In this document: positions 1 to 11,572 of the stretch, piece by piece
Layout of the letters: every line of letters starts with the position of its first letter
Numbering within the stretch: position 1 is the stretch's first letter
NCBI GenBank assembly: GCA_963971425.1
Contig: OZ020515.1
Coordinates: 16,880,291 to 16,944,290 of the forward strand
DNA: 64,000 nt
Source: Bryoerythrophyllum caledonicum
Taxonomy: Eukaryota; Streptophyta; Bryopsida; Pottiales; Pottiaceae
Direction: 5' to 3'
Translations under genes and position numbers: made by a program
Notes under the pieces: model-generated
Told to the model about the DNA's origin: nothing
What the model saw: only the letters and a program-made list of their open reading frames with translations
Databases searched by the model: none

Positions 1-348
1 TCCTAATTCCTAGATTGTGAAAGAACAGATGTACCTCATTTGTATATATCGGTTATGGGTTCTCAAGTACTTTTCACTTTGAAAAATTGTACAAATTTCA
101 ATATTGGGAGATAATTCATGGAAAAATGCTCATTCTTCATGAACCTTATTTTCCTACGAACCAAAATTATCTCCTTATCGATAACCCAAGCTTTGATATG
201 CAAAAATGCTTAAGTTGTCGGTTATAGGTGTATGCACCTTACCATGAAATTTTTGGCACAACATGCTCTTTATGATAACAACATTCATGCCAAATTTCAA
301 GGTCAAAAAATTTATACAAAAAAAAACATTTACAATCTACCAACGTGT
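1..348. repeat. Left terminal inverted repeat of the Tc1-like element
   Basis: The arm matches the reverse complement of 853-1199 almost base for base, from TCCTAATTCCTAGATTGTG at the window edge to TTTACAATCTACCAA near 331-343. The transposase stop codon (337-339) lies inside its inner end. The arm may continue left of the window. Confidence 0.85.
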
Positions 349-705
349 ATGTCCTCCATTTGCCTCAATCACTGCTTGTAACCTAGAGGGCATAGAATGA
401 CATAGTTGAAGGAGCTTTGTACCATTGATTAACCTCCACTCTCTTTCAATAAATACCTTCAAGTCATCTAAATTTTTTGGACATATTGGGCCATGTTGCA
501 CAGCATCTTTCAAAATCTTCCAAAGGTTCTCAATTGGATTGAGATCGGGAGAATTTGCAGGCCAGTCGAGCTTCTCCAAAAGGTGTGTTTGTCTCCATTC
601 TTCACATACTTTGCTACGATGGACAGGTGCGCCATCTTCCATGAGCAATCCCTGTGGCACTCTACTCATAAAATGAAGCAAGTCTTTGAGATGTGACAAG
701 TGCAC
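337..705 (-). pseudogene. Tc1-type DD34E transposase, C-terminal half only
   Basis: This 122-residue open frame has the last two catalytic blocks of a Tc1 transposase. The second aspartate is in MEDGAPVH and the glutamate in WPANSPDLNPIENLW, with 34 residues between them (DD34E spacing, the Tc1 family value). The tail GGHTRW followed by TAG is the usual Tc1 C-terminus. The N-terminal helix-turn-helix domains and the first catalytic aspartate are absent. The 150 bp upstream to the right arm contains stops and no recognisable domain, so the gene is an inactive remnant. The family cuts and pastes DNA at TA sites. Family assignment is firm; inactivity follows from the missing half. Confidence 0.85.
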
Positions 706-852
706 ACAACTAAATCTGGCTATCCTTCATTTTTTTGAGAAGCATTTATGATTAGAGATTGCATCATCCGGAGAATTTCAATCTAGAAGCATGATTATCT
801 GACATACTTCAACAATTTCAATGTCTTTAATAAAAGGTATCTCACAACTACA

Positions 853-1199
853 CACATTGGTAGATTGTAAATGTTTTTTTTTGTATAAATTTTTTGACCT
901 TGAAATTTGGCATGAATGTTGTTATCATAAAGAGCATGTTGTGCCAAAAATTTCATGGTAAGGTGCATACACCTATAACCGACAACTTAAGCATTTTTGC
1001 ATATCAAAGCTTGGGTTATCGATAAGGAGATAATTTTGGTTCGTAGGAAAATAAGGTTCATGAAGAATGAGCATTTTTCCATGAATTATCTCCCAATATT
1101 GAAATTTGTACAATTTTTCAAAGTGAAAAGTACTTGAGAACCCATAACCGATATATACAAATGAGGTACATCTGTTCTTTCACAATCTAGGAATTAGGA
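853..1199. repeat. Right terminal inverted repeat of the Tc1-like element
   Basis: Reverse complement of the left arm, ending at CACAATCTAGGAATTAGGA. The following bases repeat the TATATCGGTTAT motif, so the element may extend a little further right. Confidence 0.8.
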
Positions 1200-1254
1200 T
1201 ATATCGGTTATTGGTCACATGTTGGTTATGGGTGTCTCTACCTTAAATAGACAA

Positions 1255-1690
1255 TTTCTCAACCGTTGGGAGGGTGTTAAAGTTGGTAGCAATGAAATGG
1301 TTTCCCCCATTGTTTCCCACAACTACACATGTTGGTAGATTGTGGATTTCTTTATTTGTATTCATCTTTTGGCCTTGAAATTTGTATCATATGTTATTAA
1401 CATAAAGAGGTTTTTGTTCCAAGGATTTCATGGCAAAAATAAAATTCAATCTTTGGGAGGCTGTCAAAGTTGGCAGCAGTGAAAACATTTCCACAACTAC
1501 CAATGTTGGTAGATTTTGAATAAAAAAAATTCGGTGAATCTTTAGGCCTTGAAATTTGGCATACATGTAATTAACTTGAAGATAATTCTTTGGTAAAAAT
1601 TTCGTGGTAAAATATCAATTTTTGAGCTCTCAGGAGGCTTTCAAAGTTGGCAGTACTGAAATTTTTCTCACTGCGAATTCAAAAACGACA
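1255..1690. repeat. Diverged tandem units of ~180 bp
   Basis: Three successive blocks share the same order of motifs: GGGAGG, then AAAGTTGG(T/C)AG near 1278, 1469 and 1644, then a GTTGGTAGAT-type motif, then GGCCTTGAAATTTG and a TTTCATGGCAAAA-type motif. The last two blocks also occur inside the Tc1-like arms (around 853-960), so this array is probably related to that element's subterminal DNA. Divergence is roughly 20-30 percent by eye. Confidence 0.65.
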
Positions 1691-1699
1691 TTTTGATTG

Positions 1700-2074
1700 G
1701 TACCCCCACTGTACATGGGACTCAAAATAGTTTCATTAGTCTATTTATAAATTACCTTTGAAAGAGGCACATGATGTATTATTTAAATAAATCCACATGT
1801 TTTTCTTTATAGAGTCTTCTATGATAAAAGTTACATTTTGGTAAAAAAAAATTGTTTGAGCCTATTTATTCAAATACCTACGTTTTGAAAAATTTAAAAA
1901 TTGTACAAGATAATACTCCAATTTGTTTCCGTGTTTTGGTACCAAATATGCCTATTTAAGATGAGATATCATGAGGCTTGATCCATTTTTAATTACTATG
2001 TTCAACCGTAGGATCTTGAAGTCTGGAATGATAATAATGTACTCGAAATTTTTGCAAAACTTTTAGCAGGCAGA
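1700..2074. other. No recognisable feature
   Basis: AT-rich sequence without a credible coding frame or repeat that I can place. Confidence 0.5.
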
Positions 2075-2372
2075 TTAACCCTTTAATGCCTACAAGGCCC
2101 TGAAAGTGTTGTTTTTGGTGCTTTTGCTCTACTAACTCTTTCCACAATAAGCCATTGTCTCTCATGTCCTTTGAACGTATTTGAGATCCTTGTTAGCTTT
2201 CCGTCGAATCTCTCCAATCCCCAATCCATGCGACCATCAACAAACTATAGTGATTTCCGTGAAGTGGGATGAACTTGAAATGTATACACTGAGTACATGA
2301 TGTTCAACCAAATCTATTACAGCTGTAGATTCTCCTCGGCTCTCATGGTCCACGTAGACGTTAAAGGATTAA
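2075..2372. mobile_element. 298-bp TTAA-flanked short element
   Basis: The segment starts TTAACCCTTTAATGCC and ends GACGTTAAAGGATTAA, imperfect inverted termini with TTAA at both edges. TTAA duplication with CCCT-type ends is the hallmark of piggyBac-like elements (family knowledge). There is no ORF, so it would be non-autonomous. The termini are short, so chance is not excluded on this copy alone; similar, longer cases elsewhere in the window support it. Confidence 0.55.
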
Positions 2373-2730
2373 GATACAAGCATTTGAAGGGTGCAACATA
2401 GATTTTTCCATCATGCACAAATAGGGCCAATGTACTTTGACTCAATGTAATCACATAATTTTCTACTTTACATATGTAGAAACTTTAAGGAACTATGTAA
2501 CCTTCAATTCCATGGTACCTCACCCAACTGCTTCAAAGTCTAGCTTTTGAAGCACCATAACTCGTTCATTTTAAATCTAGAAAACAAAATTATTAAGTAA
2601 AAAATTAAATTAAAACCCTACTAATATTTTTAAATTGCCTATTTGATAAGTACAATTCATAGAAATGGATAAAAAATATCCTCCATGGATCAAAAATGTC
2701 TTTCAAAGAATTTCTCCACCTTTTGTTTTC
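2373..2730. other. No recognisable feature
   Basis: AT-rich sequence with no supported gene or repeat. Confidence 0.5.
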
Positions 2731-2842
2731 TTAAGTCTTAAAATCCTTATATTTCTTACAAAACAACACTTCAAATTTGTCCATTCTAGTTCAAAAAGCA
2801 TACCAAAAAATATTTATATAAAATGTTTTCGTCACCAACCAT

Positions 2843-2866
2843 AAGAGATTCTTTTAAAATATGAAA
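2843..2866. repeat. 24-bp direct repeat, left copy
   Basis: AAGAGATTC followed by TTTTAAAATATGAAA matches 5,674-5,697 with one mismatch (23 of 24). The pair brackets the helicase-bearing insert. Confidence 0.75.
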
Positions 2867-3064
2867 ACTATATCTTGTGTTTTGTTCGCAAACTAGTGTA
2901 GATACTCGTTGTCTCAAGGAGGCAAGGGCACTCTCCGGCAACGTAGAACTTGTCAAAAATTGGAGAGTCATTGGAGAAATCAAATTCATAAAAAGAAAAC
3001 GCGATTACAAAAGCGCTTTGTTGTAAAAAAACATTGCTCATTATTTTTTCATCTCCATGTAATT

Positions 3065-5592
3065 TTTCTCCCAAAAGCACCTAAACCTTTTCAACAACCA
3101 TCCCACACAAAAATGCAACATACAATTGTCCATGCAAAAAAATGTCCTTGGTTAAGTAGATACCAACTTTCAAAAGTGTTTGTCCTTGTGACTTGTTGAT
3201 AGTTATGACATATGCGATGCAAATTGGAAATTATTTGCGTTGTATTAGGAAAGTAAGTCCAACGCTCTTAAGAACCAATGGAATCTTGTGGGATGAATGC
3301 AACACACCATGCACAATCACCTATAAAGACTTTAGCCTCAATCACTTGGGCCAAGGAACGGCAGACGATGAGTCTATTGCCATTGCTTTGTCCATTTGAT
3401 GGATCTAAATTAAGCATAAGCATCACCATTGTACCAACTTTAAGCGTAAGTTTATGCAATGGCCATCCATTTACTTCCAAAGTATTGAAAAACTCAGATG
3501 AGATGAAAGTGGCACCATCTTCATTGTCCACCTTGTTAGTGCTTAAAAAAATTTGACTTGCCCCAGACACCATGTCAAACATAATAGTGTTGATTTTGGC
3601 AATGTCTTCTTTGCGTGCTGCAAAATTAGCACAATGGTTGAAAAAGCTCCTTCCGCCATGGCCATTTGCTATTTCTAAGAATATTGCATCGATCAAGCCA
3701 TTTATAGTCTGCTAAGGCAAAACCATATTTGGTGGACAACGGACATAATCTTCCTCAATAAATTCAAGCTTCCCTTCTCCAAGGACCAAAAGTCAATCCG
3801 CAAATGTCCAACTTCTGAGGTCAATGAGTGTCATAGAGGTTATAGCGGCACGCATATTTTGACATAAGGGATACACTTCAATGTGGCCGAAGAGATAAGA
3901 CTCCTTGATTGATATTGCGACATTGTCTGGCTACAAGCCCTTCGGTACAACACGTAGAACCTGTGTGAAATCGCCACACATAACATAAGTGGTTCCTCTA
4001 AAGGGCACATGCATCCCGGTTATATTGCGGGGGGTACGGTCTGGAGCTTCAAAAGCAAGCTTGTTGGTCATTGGCGCCTCATCCCAGAAAATGAACGTTG
4101 TATGTCGTATCAATCTTGACAAATTACTTTGATTGCGGATGCTACACATAGAAGTTGGGTCTCACTCAATTGAAATTTTAAACCTTGAATGAACATTCTT
4201 GCCTTTGTGTAGCAATAGCACGGAAATATTAGACGAAACAACTACCAACGCAATCTAATTTTGCGCATGCATAGACTTTAGGATAAGATTCTCCAATTAT
4301 GTCTTTCCGGTACAACTTGGTCCATCAATAAAATAAATCTTGTCTGAGATGGAAAGTGCACTCGATTGTATGACTCTTATGAATACGTTCCACTGCTTGT
4401 TATTCAAGGTTTCAATTTGTTGTTGAACATCTTCCATGAACTGTGCAACAATGTTGCTAAGCTGCTCCAAAATAAGTCGATTTGCTTGGAATTCCTCCAT
4501 GGAAAATGCAAGTTGAAGCAAATTAAAATCGTTTGGCCACTTCTCAAATGTTGTAATCAATTGAGCGATCATGTTCAATGCAAGACTATAAATCTGCTCT
4601 TTTGATGGTTGCTCCACTTCATTCTACTAGAATGGAGACCCGCAATCGCCTCATAAACTTTCACGAAACTCCTCCCATAATTGTCGTGGATTCGTTCCAA
4701 AAAGAAAATGGAGCTAAGCACCGGATTGCATCATTGCATCTTCACAAAGACATTACTTTTTATTATTCTTGTAAAATCGATGCACAACACATGCAACCTT
4801 ACAAATGTCAAAGACAATGCCTTCAAACGTACGCATGTCCAAAATAAATGTCGCACCTTTCACCATTGTGAAAAGTGTTTGAAGACAATATTTTCCGTCC
4901 GTCAATGGATTGAAAAAGTAGGAACCTCCTATTGCATATCCTTTTTTTCAAATTATCATTTCTTCTCTGGCTGCCATGTGAAGCGGGAAGGAAAGTCCAC
5001 GTAAAACATTTGATCACTAACAAGTAGAATTGTCCATTTACTATTGTAGCAAGCGACGTGTGTAGAATATGTGATCGTGGTGGTTATGTGGATGAAGCGT
5101 GTATGAGTAAAACTGCATTTGCGTCACTTTCCTCAATCCACCCTTGCCTCTCACATCATTTGGGTCCACTCCTGCAAACTCCAAGCCTTCGGATGCCAAG
5201 CCTCTTAATGGAATGTTTGGAGACTATCATTGACTTCTGTGGGGAAAGAAAAGCTCATAATGCAGTGGCAAATATGTAGAGTACAAAGCTAGAATGTTTG
5301 AAGAGGCCCATTGAGCCACTTGGCAACAATGTCATGGTTTGATATATTGCCATTGTGGCCATCAACGACCGTAATTGCGTCAACTTTGTCTACTGTAGGC
5401 ATATTGTATCTTTGCCAATCTTGTGATCTCATAGTCAACAAACAGAGTTGTAAGTCCATTGCCGGTTGTTTTGTCAGTTGTTAACAAACACTTTTGTAAA
5501 GTTGTTGTGTAATAATTGTGCTTCTTTAACATGTTTTGAAGAAACTCCATTGTATTGCGGTCCAAATTTGGAAAAAAATCATTTGACCCCAC
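3065..5592 (-). pseudogene. Helitron Rep/helicase remnant (PIF1-type helicase)
   Basis: Scattered minus-strand frames together follow the order of a Helitron RepHel protein. From 5' to 3': a segment resembling the region before the Rep domain (about 5,592-5,060); the helicase-leading segment with LFTMVKGAT and related residues (about 5,000-4,640); Walker A GPSCTGKT ending near 4,297; Walker B FIFWDEAPM and CGDFTQVLRVVPKG (4,149-3,931); VDNEDGA, HKLTLKVGTMVMLMLNLDP and NGNRLIV (3,696-3,268); and motif [15 protein letters not shown] with HGQLYVA (about 3,235-3,065). Many frameshifts and stops separate them. The Rep nuclease domain appears to be deleted, so the gene is dead. Intact relatives unwind DNA for rolling-circle transposition. 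Helitron ends were not identified around it. Confidence 0.8.
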
Positions 5593-5673
5593 AAAGCTGA
5601 TTGATTATCCACAATATATGACTGCACAAACTTGCAATTCTGCCTTTTTGGAGGCAAAAGACAATCCCTTTTT

Positions 5674-5697
5674 AAGAGATTCCTTTAAAATATGAAA
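5674..5697. repeat. 24-bp direct repeat, right copy
   Basis: Matches 2,843-2,866 at 23 of 24 positions, at the other side of the helicase-bearing insert. Confidence 0.75.
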
Positions 5698-6418
5698 TCA
5701 ATAATGATCTTGCAAAAGTTTTATAAGATTTGAGCCCACATGTTGGAAGTTGGTTGTCTTTGAAATGAAAAGAAGTAGTTTCTTCTTTTCTTTTGTGAAA
5801 TGATCAAGAAACTTTGGTTAAAAAATCTACATTATAGATGGTGTGATTTTATAGGCAATGTACATTACATTATGTTAGTTCTCTATACACCAATTTTTAG
5901 AGGTAGATGTAGACTAAAACATGCTTATCAAAGTAAACAAGTGGAACTTATAATTTCAAAGAAAATATTTTAATCTTTATAAAAGTTGATTCTGTATAGA
6001 TTGCAAATCTAAACAAATCAAAACAAGTAGTTTATGCTCTACTTGTAGCATATTATCTATAAGATCAATCAAGATCTTTTATCAGTATGTAAAAATATTT
6101 CCTTTTTTTGGGGACGGTGCTGAAGGAGTGAAAAAACATTGTTTTAATTGTAGTGAAAGTTTTAATTCCATGGAAGATCATTTTTTACCAATATCATAGA
6201 AAATCATGAAATTTTTTGTTATAAAATCTCACAATTAATAGAAGCATAGATGGAGTTGTTTGTACAAGGAATTTTTTAATCAAGATGGCAAAAAATAATT
6301 CTATGCATCTAATAAGGAGAAATAATAAAATGATCTTTCATACGCATAATTCCATGAGGCTCTTATCTTCTTGAATTTTAAACAATATGAATAACAAAAA
6401 GTCATTGTTGAAGACGAT

Positions 6419-6642
6419 TTACTCTGTAAAGGACCAAGTGTACATGCGGGGTACAAAAAATTTCACTTTGAGTGCAGTTATTCTGTAACTCGTACGGTCA
6501 AGAATCACAAGAGTTTTACCACATCGTTTCAAGTAAGTTTAGATAGAAGATCCCGTGGTTACATTTGAAAATGTTCATCCTGGCAAGTTTTAATCAATGG
6601 AATAGAGATTCCTCTTAAATGCCTTAGTCCTTCAGGGATTAA
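6419..6642. mobile_element. ~224-bp TTAA-type short element, family C copy 1
   Basis: The segment aligns along its whole length with 56,293-56,513: both run from an AA(A)GACC(A/G)AGTGT block near the left end through AAAAAATTTCACTTTGA and GTTTTACCACATC to a TTAA-type right edge (GGGATTAA here). The left TTAA has decayed to TTAC. No coding capacity. Confidence 0.6.
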
Positions 6643-6864
6643 TCCTTTGGAGCTCACGAGACCCAAATGTGGACTCTAGAGGTGTTGAATCCCAATCAAC
6701 ATGAAATCCATGAGGAATTGGGTTGTAAAATTTGGAGTTTAGATTTGCGCACACATTACATATACACCTCCTAAAAATCATATCACAATTAGGAGTTATA
6801 GAACGCATGAAAAAACTAGGAAAATGTCACAAAACACATCAATAACACTAGAATACAATGAATA

Positions 6865-7110
6865 CCATGTGGCATACTATGTTGTATGTCATACACATGT
6901 AAAATGATTTTGGTCTTAAATTTGATTGAAATTTTGTCTTCAAGAGACTCTTTATTGTTTTGTGATTGTTATTGGGTGCCAAAAATTTGTTTTAATTTGT
7001 ATAAAATTTTGTATAAGACAAACGTAAAAAAACCATCACTAATCACGTATAAATGTTTACTTCACATATGATATGTCAATGCAAAGAAATTGACCTAGTG
7101 CACATATCCG
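6865..7110. repeat. Dispersed repeat D, copy 1
   Basis: The stretch that includes ATAAATGTTT, CTTCACATATG and TATGTCAATGCAAAG is the reverse complement of 14,925-15,127, including CCTAGTGCACAT at its right end. The family is not identified. Confidence 0.6.
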
Positions 7111-8476
7111 AAGCACAAAAGTTGGAAAAACCCACCTCAAACCTTTCACGCTTTAAAAGGTAGAATGACTCTAAATATTTGACTCTAGGGTAAAGTAATT
7201 GTTTCCACATTTTTTAATGAAGTAATGAAATTGCACTGTAATGATTATGATAAATCCTCGGCCATGCATCCACAAATATTGTATAAGTAGAGAGCGCGAT
7301 GTGTTCCCACTTGTTCCCCCAATCAGGGAACCAACATTGATATGTCTCCCACCCATAATTTTCTCGTTCCAACACAACCGTGAATAAATACTACGGGGAG
7401 GTGGAATGGGCGATGGGCCTGAGTGTTGACTGAAACCGTTCCTGCTTCTATGATTGGGCTCCTCATGCACCAAGTCACCCCTTCACTTCCACATGGACCC
7501 ATCCAACCAATCCTCCCCATACCCACGCCCTGCCCCTTTGCACGCCTCCCCAAATTATATTCATTTGAAAAAGAGAAAGAAAAAGTTTTACTTTTGTATG
7601 TGGAACAAACGAATGATTCAATTGCAGTAATAACACAATTATCGGTTGGTGGACAAGGTGGGAGCCTCCCCTTGTTGCCCCCTCAAGAGGATGGACGGAG
7701 ATGGATTGGGTCATCCCACTCCCCGTTCCTTTCCCCGTTCCCCTGCCAGTTCCCATAGCCCCGTTCCAAATCTAAACTCTAAAGTTTGCTAATAAACTCT
7801 AATTTTTAAACCCTAAGCCCTAAATCCAAAAAATGTAGTTGGAGGAACGGGGAGGTGGATGACACCCCATCCATCTCAGTCATCTCTTTGGAAGGAAACA
7901 AGGGGGTCATTCCTTCATCATCATAAGCAAGGTAGAGGGACCTATATAGGACCTGTTCATTTTATGAATGTAGTGTGAACTAGAGAACTTTGAATTTCTA
8001 CACTATTTGGAAATTTACATGCAATCTTTGATTGGCACACACTTGCTTGAAAATGAATGTTCAATCAAAACTTGACATGCATGTACTTGATGCAAATTAG
8101 TGAAAGATGATCCACATCCACCCTATTTAAGGTGAACCGTGTAGGGGTATCTTGTTAATGTATATGTGTCTGATTCTTTAGTTCCTGTCTACTTATCTTG
8201 TTCCTAATCAAAAGATTGTGAGTAGGGTGGTAAGTGATTGGTGGATGACATGAATGTAAAAATGGTCTATTCTACTTATAACTATAGGATCTACAAGGAT
8301 TAACTTTGATGATTCATGAGAAAATCAAAATAAGCCATCATCCAAAATCCAATGGAGCTTGCGGCTTAAAGTTGTAAGTGTGAATAGTTTTTGTTTTGTG
8401 GAGGTCATTGCCATAGGGTTCAGGAATGTTGCAAGGCTTAAACTAGCGAAAATATTTTTCTCTACCTCAAAGTGAA
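7111..8476. other. No gene; contains a GC-richer C-tract patch
   Basis: About 7,300-7,930 is richer in C and G than its surroundings (CTCCCCATACCC, TTTCCCCGTTCCCC), and overlapping frames on both strands are open only because of this composition. Near 7,960-8,030 there is a stretch similar to the inside of the TIR element at 59.2 kb (TGAATGTAGTGT, TACACTATTTG). No gene supported. Confidence 0.45.
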
Positions 8477-9386
8477 TTAACCCCCAAAATTACTTTGACA
8501 ATTTCACACCAAAAACACTTTAAAACTCCTTGTTTCAGTGCTATGAGTAAGGAAGAAAACCAAAACTTTTATTTCTAGTTTAAACCATAGTATCTCAATT
8601 AAGACTTATTTAGTAACATACTCTAAAATTTCATATACTTTGGTCGCACAGATTGAAAGATTATAGTATTTGAAGTAGAGAAAAACGTTCATTTTCTTCC
8701 CGGTTATTAATGGATCAACAACCTTTGGCTTCTCTTGGTGTCTAATTTTTCACTAGACAAGGTCTAAATTCATCACCATCATGTTAAGCATGGTATTAGT
8801 TCCTTGTACACCAATTTTTAGAGGTAGAGAAAGGGTGTAGCATATTCAAAAAAATTGTGCAAGGTATAGAGGTTCAAAAATTGTCAATTCACGTAATATT
8901 TGTTTATAAACTTAATATGTTTTTGAATGAGAATCCAAATGGTCAACAAGAAAGTTTACACCACATGTTGTTGTGGAAAAAATAAAAAGTAAAAAATATG
9001 AAGATCTCTAAGTTTTATGTGGAATGGAAGAAGATTTTTTGGTACCTTGCCTGACGATGTGCGATGATGTGTGGAAATGTTTGACTTGGATTGAAATTTG
9101 ATATGCTATTTTTCACTCAAGTCAAAAGATTTTTTTTTTGACAATATGTTTGAATTTAGTGAAAAATCTCGCATTCAATAGAGTGTCCTAGCAAAAGTTT
9201 TTGGAGTTGCCCGACGTGCCCACTCTCTCCATTTGAACTTCAAAATCCTATAACTTTTCATGAAATGTAGGATTTAGGAAAAAAAAATGGACTCGCACAA
9301 AGCTTTTAGTAATGTCTATCTACAATAAAAATAAAAATAAAATTGTTATAAGTTGACAAAGTAGGAACCTACCTTTTAGGGGTTAA
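8477..9386 (-). mobile_element. TTAA element, family A copy 3 (reverse orientation)
   Basis: Bounded by TTAACCCCCAAAATTAC at the left and CCTTTTAGGGGTTAA at the right. The 910-bp body is the reverse complement of the copies at 10,548 and 57,818, including CACCAAAAACACTTT, CACCAATTTTTAGAGGTAG and the GTCCTAGCAAAAGTTTTTGG block. No open frame of note. Confidence 0.75.
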
Positions 9387-10547
9387 AGTGTTATGTGTTC
9401 CACTAAGACATGCTCTTTAGCACTTGTATTTTTATAATCTAACAAATATTTCACTTCATATGTCATGGTCAAAGTCTCATCAACCATTAGGAGCCAAAAA
9501 GGATTATTGCCTAAATGCCCAAGCATTCACATGTTGGATTGAAAAAAAGATGAAGAACCATTGTTTGGCTTTTAAATAATCAATACCTTATCACTTTCCA
9601 TTATAGGTTGGATGAATACCATCTGACAATTTTTTAGAATGGATTTTAGTGCTTTTGGAAGCGTTTCAAGTTATTTTGAGCTAAGTACAATGCTATTCGA
9701 TATAGTTTTGGACCATGGTAGAAAACTTTGTAGTAAAAACATATCTCCATATACCCTACATGCACATAAGTTTTGTACATAATTAATCCACAATGGAGAA
9801 TGTCCAAAAAAATTTGGAAAATTCAAGAGATTTGTTACACGCAATTAAGCAATTATACACTTAGCCAAGTGCATTAATTGGAGCTGAAAAAATAGGACTC
9901 TACTAAAATATATTTAAAAAATAAAACAAAAAAATAAATTAACAACGCTCCAAATTTTTGCATGTTTTTGGCGTTAAACATTGACTTCTTCATGTGCATG
10001 TAAGAGGTATATATTCTCCATTTGCTAGGACTTATAGAAAATATATAATTAATATTAAATAATCCAATTTTTGTTCCTTTTAAGATTGTAACAATCATAT
10101 ATTTACATTCTTTAGATACACATTTTGTATTATTATACAATTTTAGAGTATCTCACTACAAATACAGTTCATAAGAGATACAATAATAAAACACGGAAAT
10201 TTGTGAGAAAGTGAGAGATATCTTATTTTTTATTATATGCAAAAACATATAAAATCAAACAATTCAAAACTAGTGCAAAAAATTATTGAAATCAAACACT
10301 TCAAACATATCATACTGACCTATGTGCCATCTAAACATCATGTTTGCTCTACTATGCTATAGCACAAGGAATCTAATCATTCTCTAGCAAAGCTGCTCCT
10401 TGAATGAGTTACATGGCGTTATTTACCATAGCAAACAATTCATGAGCCTGCACTGGACGATTGGACGCCGGCTCAACATATATGTAAATGCTAGATTCAC
10501 CATGCTGCGTGTGCCTTACGCCATCATCATTGTAGTAGAAGCCATCC
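9387..10547. other. No recognisable feature
   Basis: AT-rich sequence with only short, composition-driven frames. Confidence 0.5.
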
Positions 10548-11479
10548 TTAACCCCTAAGGGACCAAGTGTCAAAAATGGGCTTTTAGAAATTTGATCAGG
10601 TTTCTACAGTGTCAATTTCCAACATTCCACTTTGAAATTTTTACTATAGGACATTACTAAGATCTCAGTGGTAGAAATTTTTTTTCCTAAATCCGACATA
10701 TAATGAAAAAATTATAGGGTTTTGAATTTCAAATGGGGAGAGGTGGCACTTCGGGCACCTCCAAAAACTTTTGCTAGGACACTCTATTGAATGTGAGATT
10801 TTCAATACTAGCAAGCAATATTTCTTTCCTTCATAATGTCAAAAAAAATTCTTGTTTTTAGTAAAAAATAGCATATTAACCCAAGTCAAACATTTTCACA
10901 AATTGTCTTGCAAGGTACCAAAAAACTTCTTATTCTCCACAAAAACTTAGAGATTTTCATATTTTTTACTTTTTTTTTCCACAACAATATGTAGTGTAAA
11001 TCTTTTTACTGACCATTTGGATTATCAATCTAAAACATATTAATTACACAAAAAATCAAAACGCAAATTGGCAATTTTTGAACCTCGACTCCTTGCACAG
11101 TTGTTTTGAATATGCTACACCCCTCCTCTACCTCTAAAATTTGGTGTTTAAGAAGCTAACACCATGCTAACACAATGGTAATAGATTTGGACCTTCTGTA
11201 ATGCAAAAAATTGACACCAAATGAAGTCAAAGTCTGCTGATCCAATGAACGCAAGGAAGAAAATGAACCATTTGTTTGACTTTAAACACTATACTCTTTC
11301 AATCCATGCAATCAAAGTTTATGAATTTTTTTGAGTATGTTACTGAATCACTCGTATTTGAGATCCTACAATCAAAACTAGAAATCAAAGTTTTTGTTTC
11401 CTTCTTTATATATTGCACTAGAATCCAACAATTTTGAAGTGTTTTTGGTGTGAAAGTATCACGGTACCTTAGGGATTAA
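10548..11479 (+). mobile_element. TTAA element, family A copy 1
   Basis: Starts TTAACCCCTAAGGGACC and ends GGTACCTTAGGGATTAA, so TTAA duplicates flank near-perfect inverted ends. The 932-bp body aligns throughout with 57,818-58,775 (for example GTGTCAATTTCCAACATTC and GAAATTTTTACTATAG). The TTAA preference and CCC(C/T)TAA ends point to a non-autonomous piggyBac-like element. No transposase is encoded. Confidence 0.8.
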
Positions 11480-11572
11480 ATGACATCTTTTTGTCTGAGA
11501 AGAAGGCCCCCTAAAATGTAGTGACGTCCTTCAATATGTTTAATTTTGCGACAATATTTGTCTTGTATTACT

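Larger units (their letters stand above)
1..1199 (-). mobile_element. Deleted Tc1/mariner-like element with long inverted repeats
   Basis: The first ~348 bases are the reverse complement of about 853-1199, and a Tc1-type transposase remnant lies between them on the minus strand. Each arm carries two related motifs about 170 bp apart (TATCGGTTATGGGT near 46-60 and GTCGGTTATAGGTG near 217-230 on the left, mirrored on the right). This resembles the IR/DR layout known from Tc1-like elements. The left end coincides with the window edge, so the true terminus and TA target site cannot be seen. Only ~500 bp separates the arms, too little for a full ~340-residue transposase, so this is an internally deleted copy. 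Confidence 0.8.
2731..6418 (-). mobile_element. Old family-A TTAA element split by a Helitron helicase fragment
   Basis: The left edge TTAAGTCTTAAAATCC and following ~80 bp align with the reverse-oriented ends at 57,091 and 8,477 (shared AACACTTCAA and CATTCTAGT motifs). The family's internal block CACCAATTTTTAGAGGTAG reappears at about 5,889 after a 2.8-kb insertion (about 2,867-5,673) that holds a helicase pseudogene. The right end is too diverged to fix; it may lie near 6.42 kb. Confidence 0.5.

Noticed and set aside
2894..5673. A full autonomous Helitron at the helicase pseudogene
   Set aside because: No TC start or CTRR end with hairpin could be matched, the Rep domain is missing and direct repeats flank the insert.
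7800..7840. Interstitial telomere repeats
   Set aside because: Only AAACCCTAAGCCCTAAA-like pieces are present, too few and degenerate.
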